Source of the DNA: Pseudomonadota bacterium
GTDB taxonomy: Bacteria; Desulfobacterota; Desulfobulbia; Desulfobulbales; SURF-16
Assembly (NCBI GenBank): GCA_018822545.1
Contig: JAHJKA010000028.1
Coordinates: forward strand, 1 to 48,223
Reading direction: 5' to 3'
Length of the DNA: 48,223 nt
Shown: in pieces, positions 8,899 through 16,265 of the stretch
How the letters are laid out: the number at the start of each line of letters is the position of its first letter
Numbering within the stretch: position 1 is the first letter of the stretch
The notes under the pieces: generated by a model
What the model saw: only the letters and a program-made list of their open reading frames with translations
Told to the model about the DNA's origin: nothing
The model's database searches: none
Made by a program: the position numbers and the translations under genes

Positions 8899-8984
8899 TG
8901 GGCTGTTTTTTCAAAGATGTGTTGCGGATATATTGATGATCTGCGGCTGAAGAGTTTGTTGTGGTGGAACAGGGTGGGGTAACG

Positions 8985-10403
8985 ATGCTTGTAACTGCCG
9001 AGATGATCCTTTTTCTCCTTTGGGTGAATCTGCTGCCCCCTCTTACGCACCTACTTCTTGGTGAACGCCTGCGCTGGCGGCTTGATGGTGGTCTTGTTTT
9101 TTTTGATAAACAACCTCTGTTTGGTAGCCACAAAACAATCCGTGGTGTTGTGGCTAGTGTGCTGGGGGCGGCGGTTGGTTCTTTTTTCTTTGGGTTGCCT
9201 TGGTGGCTTGCCGCTTCTGCCGCTTTTCTAGCTATGGTCGGGGACTTGCTGTCGAGCTTTATCAAGCGACGGCTGCAGCTGCCGGTGGGCAGTTCGGTCT
9301 TTGTTCTTGATCAGATATTTGAGGCTGTTTTTCCGCTTTTGCTCATAAACCGCTATACCTCTTTGGGCTGGCTACAATTTGCCCTGGTGCTCATTATCTT
9401 TATGCCTCTTGCCTACTTGGGGGCGTGTTTCTGGCAATATATTTCCTTTCACCCCCCTCTTGATAATTACCCTCGTTTCGTCCGATCTACAGTCCGTTTT
9501 CGTGAATGGCGATCCTGTCATGAGCCCTTGGCACGCTGGCAAACTGTCCTCAATCTCACAAGTTTTCTTTCCGACCAGATTTTCTTGACTGTTTTCTTTA
9601 AAATTACCGGATTGTACGGGAGGGGGGTGGCAAACGCTCTTGCTATAAAGATTGACCATCAGGATTTTTGGCTTGCAAATCTGCCCGCGTCTTTTGATGG
9701 CTTTAAAATTCTTCTTCTTGCAGATCTCCATCTGGATGGGTTGGACGATTTAACCGAAAATATCATCAGCCATGTCCAGCACAACGAGGTCGATCTTTGC
9801 CTGATTGGTGGAGATATAAGGATGAAGACCTATGGCCCCATTGCCCCCTGTCTTCGTCATCTGCGTAAGCTCATACCAGCCATTCGGGCCCGATATGGAA
9901 TATATGGTGTTCTTGGCAACCATGATTGTATTGAAATGACGCCGGATTTTGAAGAGGTTGGCATTAACATGCTTATTAACGACTCTGTGCCCCTGGTGTC
10001 CGGTGATGACACTCTATGGCTTGTTGGTGTAGATGATCCTCATTATTATAGGACTGCTCATGTGCCTCAAGCCTTTCGGAATATTCCCCCAGGGAAGTGT
10101 GTGGTTTTTCTGGCCCATTCACCAGAGGTGTATAAAGAGGCGGCGCGTCATGGGACATCACTCTACCTCTGTGGTCATACCCATGGTGGCCAAATCTGTT
10201 TTGCTGGTTGCGGACCTCTGGTCACCAACAACAGGGCACCGCGTTTTACCGCTGTCGGGAGATGGCAATTTGAGAGGATGGCAGGATATACCAGCAGAGG
10301 TGTTGGGGCTTCAGGAATTCCCCTTCGCTTTAACTGCCCTGGCGAGTTAAGTATTATTACCCTTCGTAGCGGTACACGTGACCACACTCAGTTGCGCGGC
10401 TGA
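8985..10403 (+). CDS. Fusion: CDP-archaeol-synthase-like membrane domain + metallophosphoesterase
   Basis: Residues 1 to about 170 form a multi-pass membrane domain with LFGSHKTIRG, then GDLLSSFIKRRLQLPVGS and LDQIFE. This matches the CarS/CDP-archaeol synthase family, relatives of CdsA that make CDP-activated lipids from CTP and a lipid phosphate. From about residue 235, a calcineurin-like phosphoesterase of the YaeI/COG1408 type carries ADLHLDG, GGD, GNHD, HSPE and GHTHGGQ, so all metal ligands appear present. The length (472 residues) equals the sum of two normal proteins, and there is no frameshift. The ATG at 8985 is preferred; in-frame GTG codons at 8961 and 8964 would add 7-8 residues. 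A CDP-alcohol phosphatidyltransferase gene follows after 22 bases. The lipid substrate is unknown. Confidence 0.8.
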   Translation: MLVTAEMILFLLWVNLLPPLTHLLLGERLRWRLDGGLVFFDKQPLFGSHKTIRGVVASVLGAAVGSFFFGLPWWLAASAAFLAMVGDLLSSFIKRRLQLPVGSSVFVLDQIFEAVFPLLLINRYTSLGWLQFALVLIIFMPLAYLGACFWQYISFHPPLDNYPRFVRSTVRFREWRSCHEPLARWQTVLNLTSFLSDQIFLTVFFKITGLYGRGVANALAIKIDHQDFWLANLPASFDGFKILLLADLHLDGLDDLTENIISHVQHNEVDLCLIGGDIRMKTYGPIAPCLRHLRKLIPAIRARYGIYGVLGNHDCIEMTPDFEEVGINMLINDSVPLVSGDDTLWLVGVDDPHYYRTAHVPQAFRNIPPGKCVVFLAHSPEVYKEAARHGTSLYLCGHTHGGQICFAGCGPLVTNNRAPRFTAVGRWQFERMAGYTSRGVGASGIPLRFNCPGELSIITLRSGTRDHTQLRG

Positions 10404-10425
10404 GAAAATATTTAAAAAAGGCTGA

Positions 10426-10968
10426 ATGATGCGATTTGTTCCAAATATCTTATCGAGTTTGCGGTTACTGCTGGCCCTTCTCTTTCCCTTTGTCCCGGAA
10501 AATTTCTGGATAGGGTTTGTGCTTGTCAGCGGGTTTTCGGATTTTCTCGATGGCTGGATCGCCCGGCGATTCCAGGTGGCGAGCTGGCAAGGCGGACTCC
10601 TTGATGCGGTGGCGGATAAGACCTTTGTCTTTGTTGTTTTGCTCTCCATGGCAGGGGCGGGGAAATTTTCTTTCTGGTTCCTGCCAGCTATCGTCGCCCG
10701 CGATCTTATGGTGGCCTTTGCTGCTGGCTATGCCTTTTTCTTACGGCTCTGGCATTCGTTTCAAGAAATGGATGCCCGGTGGTCCGGGAAAATGGCAACG
10801 GCTGGTCAGTTTCTTTTGTTTGTTGTTGTTCTTCTCTTTCCCACCTACATAAACTATGTGCTTATTGTGGTGGTTTTCTTGAGTTCGATTGCCGCACTTG
10901 ATTATGGGTGGCTTTTTGTCCAGGCGTTGGTTGACCGGGCAAAAAACAAAAAAAATATGAGCGTTTAA
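10426..10968 (+). CDS. CDP-alcohol phosphatidyltransferase family protein
   Basis: This 180-residue membrane protein contains the complete family signature D-x2-DG-x2-AR-x8-G-x3-D-x3-D, starting at SDFLDGWIAR (about residues 39-48) and ending in LLDAVADK. The four Asp residues bind the divalent metals that drive transfer of the phosphatidyl group from a CDP-lipid to an alcohol. PgsA (to glycerol-3-phosphate) is the closest familiar form, but cardiolipin- or inositol-type transferases share the motif. It sits directly behind the CarS-like/phosphoesterase fusion, so the two genes could make, transfer and trim a phospholipid head group; that pathway is inferred. The C-terminus is basic (KNKKNM). 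Confidence 0.85.
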   Translation: MMRFVPNILSSLRLLLALLFPFVPENFWIGFVLVSGFSDFLDGWIARRFQVASWQGGLLDAVADKTFVFVVLLSMAGAGKFSFWFLPAIVARDLMVAFAAGYAFFLRLWHSFQEMDARWSGKMATAGQFLLFVVVLLFPTYINYVLIVVVFLSSIAALDYGWLFVQALVDRAKNKKNMSV

Positions 10969-11040
10969 TTTCTTTGACGGCCATGGCCACGAAGAGGTTG
11001 AAAATGTTGTTTTAAGATGGGATAACATTCCAGGCTGTTT

Positions 11041-11760
11041 ATGTTTTTTCACCCTAATCTTAGATTATTCTCTCCTGATACAATGATTCCTTGGAAATTA
11101 CTTGATACCACCTTGGTTCCCGGCACCAGTAAAGAACTCAGCCTGCACAAGAGAGGAAGTGAGTTTTCTATTCGGATAAATGGTGATGAGCTGATGAACA
11201 GCAGGGCGCATAGCTCTGAAGACGCTCTTGCTGAATTTGTCTGCGCCTGCCTGGTGAAGATCGCCGAGCCTAAAATCTTGATCGGTGGTCTTGGCATGGG
11301 TTTCACCCTTGCCGCCACGCTTAAAGGTCTTGGTGACTCGGCTCGGGTGGTGGTGGCGGAGCTTGTTCCTGCTGTTGTTGCCTGGAACCGTGGCCCCTTG
11401 GCCGACTTTGTTGGTAATTCACTGGAAGATGACCGGGTAGCAGTGCGTGAGGTGGATGTTGCCCTTGTTATTCAGGCGGAAAAGAGAGCCTATAATGCCA
11501 TCTTACTTGATGTCGATAATGGCCCTGATGGCCTAACCCGTGCTGCTAATGACTGGCTTTATGGCGATGCTGGATTGCTGGCTGCCTTTCAAGCTCTTCG
11601 GGTAGGAGGAGTGCTTGGGGTCTGGTCGGCAGCTCCGGATGAGGCCTTCACAAAACGTCTTGTCAAGGCAGGCTTTCAGGTTGAGGAAAAGATGGTAAAG
11701 GCCCGTGGCGCCCAAGGCGGCAGCCCTCATATCATCTGGTTGGCCACTAAGACTTCTTGA
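11041..11760 (+). CDS. Spermidine-synthase-like (PAPT-fold) protein
   Basis: This 239-residue Rossmann-fold protein resembles spermidine synthases and class I methyltransferases. The nucleotide-binding loop is LIGGLGMGFTL, followed by the acidic strand end VVVAELVPAVV. The ILLDVDNGPDGLTR segment is the hallmark of a conserved but uncharacterised subgroup. The polyamine-site residues of true SpeE are not evident, so it may be a methyltransferase or a non-catalytic relative. Members I recall begin at MIPW, which here is Met15 (ATG at 11083). The upstream ATG at 11041 has a weak AGG site 6 bases ahead, so both starts remain open. It is followed closely by arfB. Confidence 0.7.
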   Translation: MFFHPNLRLFSPDTMIPWKLLDTTLVPGTSKELSLHKRGSEFSIRINGDELMNSRAHSSEDALAEFVCACLVKIAEPKILIGGLGMGFTLAATLKGLGDSARVVVAELVPAVVAWNRGPLADFVGNSLEDDRVAVREVDVALVIQAEKRAYNAILLDVDNGPDGLTRAANDWLYGDAGLLAAFQALRVGGVLGVWSAAPDEAFTKRLVKAGFQVEEKMVKARGAQGGSPHIIWLATKTS

Positions 11761-11836
11761 TTGAATATCTTAAGATTGGGTTGCTTTATTTGCAGAATAC
11801 CCTGGCATTCCAAGTGTCAAAATTCCACAGGCGGTC

Positions 11837-12250
11837 ATGCTTCATATTTGCCAGAATGTTTCCATTCCCGATGATGAGATCGAAATTACTGCTATTCGCG
11901 CCCAAGGGGCCGGCGGTCAGAACGTCAACAAGGTTTCATCAGCGGTTCATCTCCGTTTTGATATTGGCAATTCATCTCTCCCCGATTTTTATAAGACACG
12001 CCTGCTTAGTTTAACCGACCGGCGACTTACCAAGAATGGTGAAATAATCATCAAGGCCCAGAGGTGTCGAAGTTTTGAGAAAAACCGGGAAGATGCCCTG
12101 GAACGTTTACGAACATTAATTGCAAGTGTCACTGTGGTGCAGAAAAAAAGAAAAGCCACCAAGGCAACTTTTGGCTCAAAACAAAAGAGATTAACTCAAA
12201 AGACGCAACGAGCCAAGGTCAAGACCCTGCGCCGTAAGGTAGATGATTAA
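11837..12250 (+). CDS. arfB: Alternative ribosome-rescue factor / peptidyl-tRNA hydrolase ArfB
   Basis: This 137-residue single-domain release-factor relative has the catalytic motif RAQGAGGQNVNKVSS (GGQ at about residues 31-33). It ends in a Lys/Arg-rich tail (about residues 100-137) that enters the empty mRNA channel of stalled ribosomes. ArfB hydrolyses peptidyl-tRNA on ribosomes stuck at mRNA ends. It lacks the codon-recognition domain of RF1/RF2, as expected for ArfB (YaeJ). The ATG follows CAGGCGGTC without a strong ribosome site. The gene lies 76 bases downstream of the spermidine-synthase-like gene on the same strand. Confidence 0.92.
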   Translation: MLHICQNVSIPDDEIEITAIRAQGAGGQNVNKVSSAVHLRFDIGNSSLPDFYKTRLLSLTDRRLTKNGEIIIKAQRCRSFEKNREDALERLRTLIASVTVVQKKRKATKATFGSKQKRLTQKTQRAKVKTLRRKVDD

Positions 12251-12310
12251 AGAGAGGGAAGTGTTTGATAAACGGATTTTCCCGGATTTTGGTGACGATC
12301 AAAAAAAGTT

Positions 12311-12618
12311 TCATCATGGATTACCATGGAACCTCTGGGTTTAAGTGTTTGTATTTTGTTTTCCCCATCCAGATCTGAGCGAGCAAGGAGCTGCGCAAGG
12401 CGAAGAGCATTGCAGTATGTCTGAGCGAAGCGAGTTTCTGCAATGCCGCCTTGAACAGCGGAAGGCGAGTGGTGCCGGAGGCCAGGACTGTTCGGGTGTG
12501 CCCTTTTTGCCCACTCCGCTGGCTGGTTCGTTTTTGGGCAAGCAAAAATGAACAAAACAACATTCGAGACAAGAAAATAAACACAGGAAATAGACCTTCC
12601 CACGGTAATCCGTGGGAA
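12311..12618 (+). repeat. Dispersed repeat, copy 1 (MITE-like, imperfect terminal inverted repeats)
   Basis: About 300 bases between arfB and the terminator of cold-shock gene 2 are shared, in inverted orientation, with 47701-48044. The most conserved part is 12429-12553 (GAGTTTCTGCAA through GGGCAAGCAAAAATGAAC). The ends carry related inverted repeats: GGATTACCATGGAA at 12318-12331 faces TTCCCACGGTAATCC at 12598-12612. The right end is itself a 9-bp perfect hairpin (TTCCCACGG/CCGTGGGAA). Open frames inside end in phrases such as PLAGSFLGKQK, but they are not preserved between the copies as proteins. It looks like a non-autonomous mobile element or an intergenic repeat family. Confidence 0.7.
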
Positions 12619-12621
12619 CCC

Positions 12622-12665
12622 AAAAAAAAGTGGTTGCTCCATCACTGGAGCAACCACTTTTTTTT
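12622..12665 (-). terminator. Very strong bidirectional terminator of cold-shock gene 2
   Basis: A perfect 20-bp stem (12622-12641 with 12646-12665) has a TCAC loop and is flanked by A8 and T8, so it can stop transcription in both directions. It lies 19 bases past the stop of the minus-strand cold-shock gene and also shields it from rightward transcription through arfB and the repeat. Confidence 0.93.
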
Positions 12666-12684
12666 GATCGTTTACCGGGTAGGC

Positions 12685-12885
12685 TTACTTCTGAATAACA
12701 TTCTCAGCTGCAGGTCCCTTGGGGCCTTCAACTATGTCGAAGGATACGCGAGCGCCTTCCTGAAGGGATTTGAAACCTTCGTTTTTGATGGCAGAAAAAT
12801 GAACGAAAACATCGTTGCCACCATCCTGCTCAATAAAACCAAAACCTTTTGCATCATTAAACCACTTAACTGTTCCTTCTGCCAT
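12685..12885 (-). CDS. Cold-shock domain protein (CspA family), copy 2
   Basis: This 66-residue single cold-shock domain has canonical RNP1 (KGFGFIEQ) and RNP2 (DVFVHFSAI). It differs from copy 1 at about a dozen positions and ends in ENVIQK. It is likely an RNA chaperone that melts mRNA structure. An AAGGAG site lies 9 bases before the ATG. The gene is monocistronic and ends in a perfect 20-bp stem terminator. The region upstream is AT-rich and contains palindromes that could form a structured leader. Confidence 0.95.
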   Translation of the reverse strand: MAEGTVKWFNDAKGFGFIEQDGGNDVFVHFSAIKNEGFKSLQEGARVSFDIVEGPKGPAAENVIQK

Positions 12886-13531
12886 CTCGCACTACTCCTT
12901 TGAACTTGGTCCTTGGGGACCGCTTTTAATATGACCGGCATATGGGATTATGTCGGCTTGTTAGTTTGGTTTTCCAAACTAAATAAAATGTACTTTTTGA
13001 CGTTTTAAACGTCTTTTTTTTCATCAACTGGTTTGGGGGGAGTGCAGAACGAGAAGAAAGCAACTGGTGAATACTTCGAGAGGAGGATATTCCGGAACTG
13101 CTAGGCTTGGCACAATTTTCCGAACTTCTCTGCATCTGCATCTTTAATTCATAAATTCAAATAATGGTGTCAATCAAGAGAGACATAATAAAGCAAATGA
13201 GTTAGTCGCTGTATGTTGACGATTCGTTTTCCTCTTAGTAGTGCTTGAGAGCTTTTTGGTATATTGTCAGATTTTATATCGGTATAGGTTGTTTTGATAT
13301 TGTGCTTAAAGTTTTTGTCCTAAAACTGTTTACAGACGCTGACGTATCTAAAAAGAAAACATTAAATGAAAAAGATGCACACTGTCTATTAATTAAAATT
13401 ATTACTAATTTTTACAGACCATTTTTTTCTTTAGCAAGAAAAAAATGGTCGTGGTTGTGAAAAAACTTTTTTCAATTATCCTTAGTAATTACTAAATTCC
13501 TGACAAACAGGAAGGAGAAATGAGTTAGTCT
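12886..13531. promoter_or_regulatory. Divergent leader region between cold-shock gene 2 and mntP, rich in palindromes
   Basis: No believable gene lies in these 646 bases. Visible structures are the hairpin TTAGTTTGG-TTTT-CCAAACTAA (12961-12982) and the odd palindrome GACGTTTTAAACGTC followed by T8 (12999-13021). Nearer to mntP are a perfect 15-bp hairpin with a TAGC loop (13417-13450), the palindrome TGAAAAAA-C-TTTTTTCA (about 13458-13474) and the perfect 14-bp palindrome TTAGTAATTACTAA (13482-13495). The last is placed like an operator 37 bases before the mntP start. No yybP-ykoY-type Mn riboswitch could be recognised. Confidence 0.5.
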
Positions 13532-14110
13532 ATGAATTTACTATCAATTTTCTTAATAGCCATTGGCCTTGCCATGGACGCCTTTGCTGTTTCGATTGCC
13601 TGTGGTGTCTCCATTAAAAACTTAAACATACGGCATATCCTGCTTATATCCGGTGCTTTTGGTTTTTTTCAAGGCTTTATGCCTCTTGTCGGGTGGTTTG
13701 CCGGGATGGGGTTTCGTGACTTGATCGCCAGTTTTGATCATTGGGTGGCTTTTGGTCTGCTCCTTGTCGTTGGTGGCAAAATGATTTATGAGTCTTTTGC
13801 ACTGAGCGAGGATACCCCGGAATCTGACATAGCCTTAAACGCCAGCCGACTTCTCCTGCTTTCCATCGCAACGAGTATTGATGCCCTGGCCGTTGGTTTG
13901 ACATTTGCCTGTCTCGAGGTGGAGATTATAACTCCAGCTCTTATTATTGGGCTTGTGACCCTTGTTCTGTCCATAATTGGGGTGGTTATTGGTGACAAGA
14001 TAGGGCATCTTTTTGAGGGGAAAATCGAATTTGTCGGCGGCATGGTCCTCATTGGCATAGGAACCAAGATTCTTTTCGACCATCTTGGTCTCTTTGGCTT
14101 CAGCCTTTGA
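13532..14110 (+). CDS. mntP: Manganese efflux pump MntP
   Basis: This 192-residue protein has six membrane segments and the duplicated family motif: AIGLAMDAFAVSIACG near the N-terminus and ATSIDALAVGLTFA near residue 113. The Asp residues in both are needed for Mn2+ export in the family. The start is odd. AAGGAG at 13512-13517 is too far (14 bases) from this ATG and too near (2 bases) to an ATG at 13520 that begins a two-codon frame (ATG AGT TAG). The upstream palindromes may mediate metal control. Function is confident by family; regulation is inferred. Confidence 0.94.
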   Translation: MNLLSIFLIAIGLAMDAFAVSIACGVSIKNLNIRHILLISGAFGFFQGFMPLVGWFAGMGFRDLIASFDHWVAFGLLLVVGGKMIYESFALSEDTPESDIALNASRLLLLSIATSIDALAVGLTFACLEVEIITPALIIGLVTLVLSIIGVVIGDKIGHLFEGKIEFVGGMVLIGIGTKILFDHLGLFGFSL

Positions 14111-14242
14111 TGACGGACAGGGAGTACAGTCCGATTTCGTTATCCACAAACTCTGCCTGATTGATCGGGCTCCGTCACCTGATCGAGAGCCCTGGCCTCA
14201 GCCAACGATAATCTTGAACGATATAGCCATACAAGCTCGCTG

Positions 14243-14635
14243 TTATCTGGTGGCTTTTAAAAAGGCAGCGGCTGATAGACCCCAGAAGGAGGTGAAAACG
14301 AAGACAAAAAGAGGTGCTGTGGCACCGAGTTGTGCGCCATAGAAGCCAAAGCCCATTTTCGGAAAAATGATCACCAGCATGACAATGGCCTGGGCAATGG
14401 CAATGACCATACCCTTTTTATAATAGGAGGTGGTCCAGAAGGGCAGCAGGAATGCCAGGCCCCATATGCCACCCTGGAAAAGGCGAGGAGCAAGCCAGGG
14501 CAGGGATAAGTGGGGAGTCATGGTAAAGCCCAAGGCGGTGGAAATACCGAGAACTCCCGAACCCCAAAGTCCGAGACTGTTAACAAGCCCACCGATAACA
14601 CCGGCCACCAGGGATAAAATTATTTTTTTCGCCAT
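14243..14635 (-). CDS. Small integral membrane protein of unknown function
   Basis: This 130-residue hydrophobic protein has about four membrane helices, for example IILSLVAGVIGGLVNSLGLWG, GGIWGLAFLLPFW, GMVIAIAQAIVMLVIIF and PLFVFVFTSFWGLSAAAFL. A GGAAAGGAG ribosome site lies 6 bases before the ATG, so it is a real, well-translated gene. It is rich in glycine. I do not recognise a named family. It follows the DUF5063-like gene by 17 bases and is probably co-transcribed with it. Confidence 0.75.
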   Translation of the reverse strand: MAKKIILSLVAGVIGGLVNSLGLWGSGVLGISTALGFTMTPHLSLPWLAPRLFQGGIWGLAFLLPFWTTSYYKKGMVIAIAQAIVMLVIIFPKMGFGFYGAQLGATAPLFVFVFTSFWGLSAAAFLKATR

Positions 14636-14652
14636 TGTGGTCTCCTTTCCTT

Positions 14653-15177
14653 TTAGGTTTTGGCTAAAAATGCATGCAAGGCCTTCTGGGCATCAACCAC
14701 ATGTCGACCCCACTGGAAGGCAAAGGAGGCTGTCCAGTGAAAAACAGCGCTGGACCGTTTTCCATCCATGTAGAGATCAAGACCTTCCTTGATCTCAAGA
14801 TAGATATTCTTCAGATCGATTCGGATGTCTCTTCTTTCTGGGAGCTGCTCTTTCTCGGCAAGGGGATCTATGATGGATTGATAACGGTGAAAGGGCAGTT
14901 CGTCAAAGCGTTCAATGATCTCCGGGGCATCGCGGTGATGGAGGCCGAGAAGGTCGATATCTTCATAATGGGGTTCTACTTCCGGCAGGGCAAGAATCTG
15001 CTGGTAGAGAGAAGAAAGGAGATTAAGGGCTGAATAGATTTCATCCTCGTAATCCTCTGGACCCATCTCGACCCATTCGCAGAATTCGTCAGCGATCTCG
15101 GCAAAGGTGAGGATGGCCTCAAGTTCTTCACTGATGAAGATGTCATTGGGGTCAAGATCATGGTTTATTGGGGTCAT
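14653..15177 (-). CDS. DUF5063-like cytoplasmic protein
   Basis: This 174-residue acidic, helical protein ends in a pattern I associate with DUF5063. The segments are YQSIIDPLAEKE, DIRIDLKNIYLEIKEGLDLY and AVFHWTASFAFQWGRHVVDAQKALHAFL. No catalytic motif or membrane segment is visible. The start lacks a clear ribosome site, as expected if it is coupled to the upstream Cys-cluster gene, whose stop lies 34 bases away. The function of DUF5063 is unknown. Confidence 0.7.
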   Translation of the reverse strand: MTPINHDLDPNDIFISEELEAILTFAEIADEFCEWVEMGPEDYEDEIYSALNLLSSLYQQILALPEVEPHYEDIDLLGLHHRDAPEIIERFDELPFHRYQSIIDPLAEKEQLPERRDIRIDLKNIYLEIKEGLDLYMDGKRSSAVFHWTASFAFQWGRHVVDAQKALHAFLAKT

Positions 15178-15211
15178 TTTTTGGGGAGGGGGAAATTATG
15201 AGGGACCGGAA

Positions 15212-15988
15212 TTATTTTTTCCGTCTTTTCAGGGTCGGAGCACCGGTGAGGACAAGCTGGAGCCAGTCATAGCCGAAGGAGAGCAGGGCCAGGTCATCAC
15301 GTTCAATGGAGCGGATTCTTGTGGCTGGCATCTTAAACTCGGCAAGAATGTTTTTGTCACGCAGATAGTCCCGGAAACCATCGATATTATAGCAGGCCAG
15401 AAAGGCGAGCTTTTGGCGGGGGCCGGCGGCACCTTCACCGGCCCAGGGGTTGGTGGCAAACATGGTGTCCATCTCGGCCCAGCGGTCGGCCTGACTGTTG
15501 TGGATCATCAGATTCTGGTCGCGTAGCCACTCTTTCACTGTCCACTTTTTGTCTTCCGCGTGGCCTTTGCAGTACTCATGGTTGGTGAGAAAATAAAACT
15601 CGTCGGCGCGGCCTTTGTTCGCGGTGCGGTCAACGGCTCGTTCCAGAGGATACATGCGACAGGCCGATGGTCTGCTTTCGTAGACAGAACAACCTGCCGG
15701 GCCCAGGAAGGGACAGGCGTTGACCAGGGTCATTTTCATCATCAAGGATGGGAAACTGGGGTTTGCACCCCGAACGACATTGACGTATTTTTCCAAAAAA
15801 CGATCGGAGCGGATGCCCAAATGATTTTTCAGGAGGATAATGTCATAAGGGTAGAGAAGCATGTCGACATTCCGGCAGCAGATAAGCCAGCAGGAAACAT
15901 CGGAATGGCAGGAAAAGGTAAAGGTATTTTTCCCTAAGGGAACCATACCCTCTGGAAATATTTTCTCTTGGTTGTCAGCAGCGCACAT
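15212..15988 (-). CDS. YkgJ-family cysteine-cluster protein
   Basis: This 258-residue protein contains the YkgJ/CxxCxxCC-type metal-binding pattern, split as FSCHSDVSCWLICC at about residues 25-38, then NACPFLGPAGCSVYESRPSACRMYP. The SVYESRPxxCRxYP tail is characteristic of the family, which probably binds zinc or an iron-sulphur cluster. The C-terminal half is specific to this subgroup, with conserved-looking DEFYFLTNHEYCKGH and a Lys/Arg-rich end. It is first in a three-gene minus-strand run with the DUF5063 and membrane proteins. The role is unknown. Confidence 0.8.
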   Translation of the reverse strand: MCAADNQEKIFPEGMVPLGKNTFTFSCHSDVSCWLICCRNVDMLLYPYDIILLKNHLGIRSDRFLEKYVNVVRGANPSFPSLMMKMTLVNACPFLGPAGCSVYESRPSACRMYPLERAVDRTANKGRADEFYFLTNHEYCKGHAEDKKWTVKEWLRDQNLMIHNSQADRWAEMDTMFATNPWAGEGAAGPRQKLAFLACYNIDGFRDYLRDKNILAEFKMPATRIRSIERDDLALLSFGYDWLQLVLTGAPTLKRRKK

Positions 15989-16265
15989 TTTAGTATCAGT
16001 TAGAAGCCGACAATAAGTCGGTTAATTTAACAAACGAGGCATCATATATAGACGCCCTCTTTACCATTTGTGCCCTGCGGGGTCAAGCAATGGGATTTTT
16101 TAAGGCTTTCTTCAATACCTTCTTTGTTTTTTTGTCTTGTGGGCTGGCTTAATGGCAATTAACCACAAGAGGCGAGGGCTTACACTACTGCCCACTTATT
16201 TGAAAAAAAAATCGGATCCATGAACTGCTTGCCAAGCTTGAGCTCGGGAAGTGGCAAGGTAAATA

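Noticed and set aside
12345..12551. Open frames within repeat copy 1 (and 47711-48041 in copy 2)
   Set aside because: The frames are not maintained between the two copies because of indels, so they are by-products of the repeat sequence and not genes.
13245..13460. 71-codon plus-strand frame upstream of mntP
   Set aside because: Its AT-rich, hydrophobic translation shows no family, lacks a ribosome site and overlaps the perfect hairpin at 13417-13450.
13085..13531. Possible yybP-ykoY Mn riboswitch before mntP
   Set aside because: The conserved junction motifs of that class could not be found; the structures present are simple palindromes.
14158..14200. Inverted repeat (GGGCTC and GAGCCC) after mntP
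   Set aside because: The stem is short, the loop long and no T tract follows, so a terminator is not supported.
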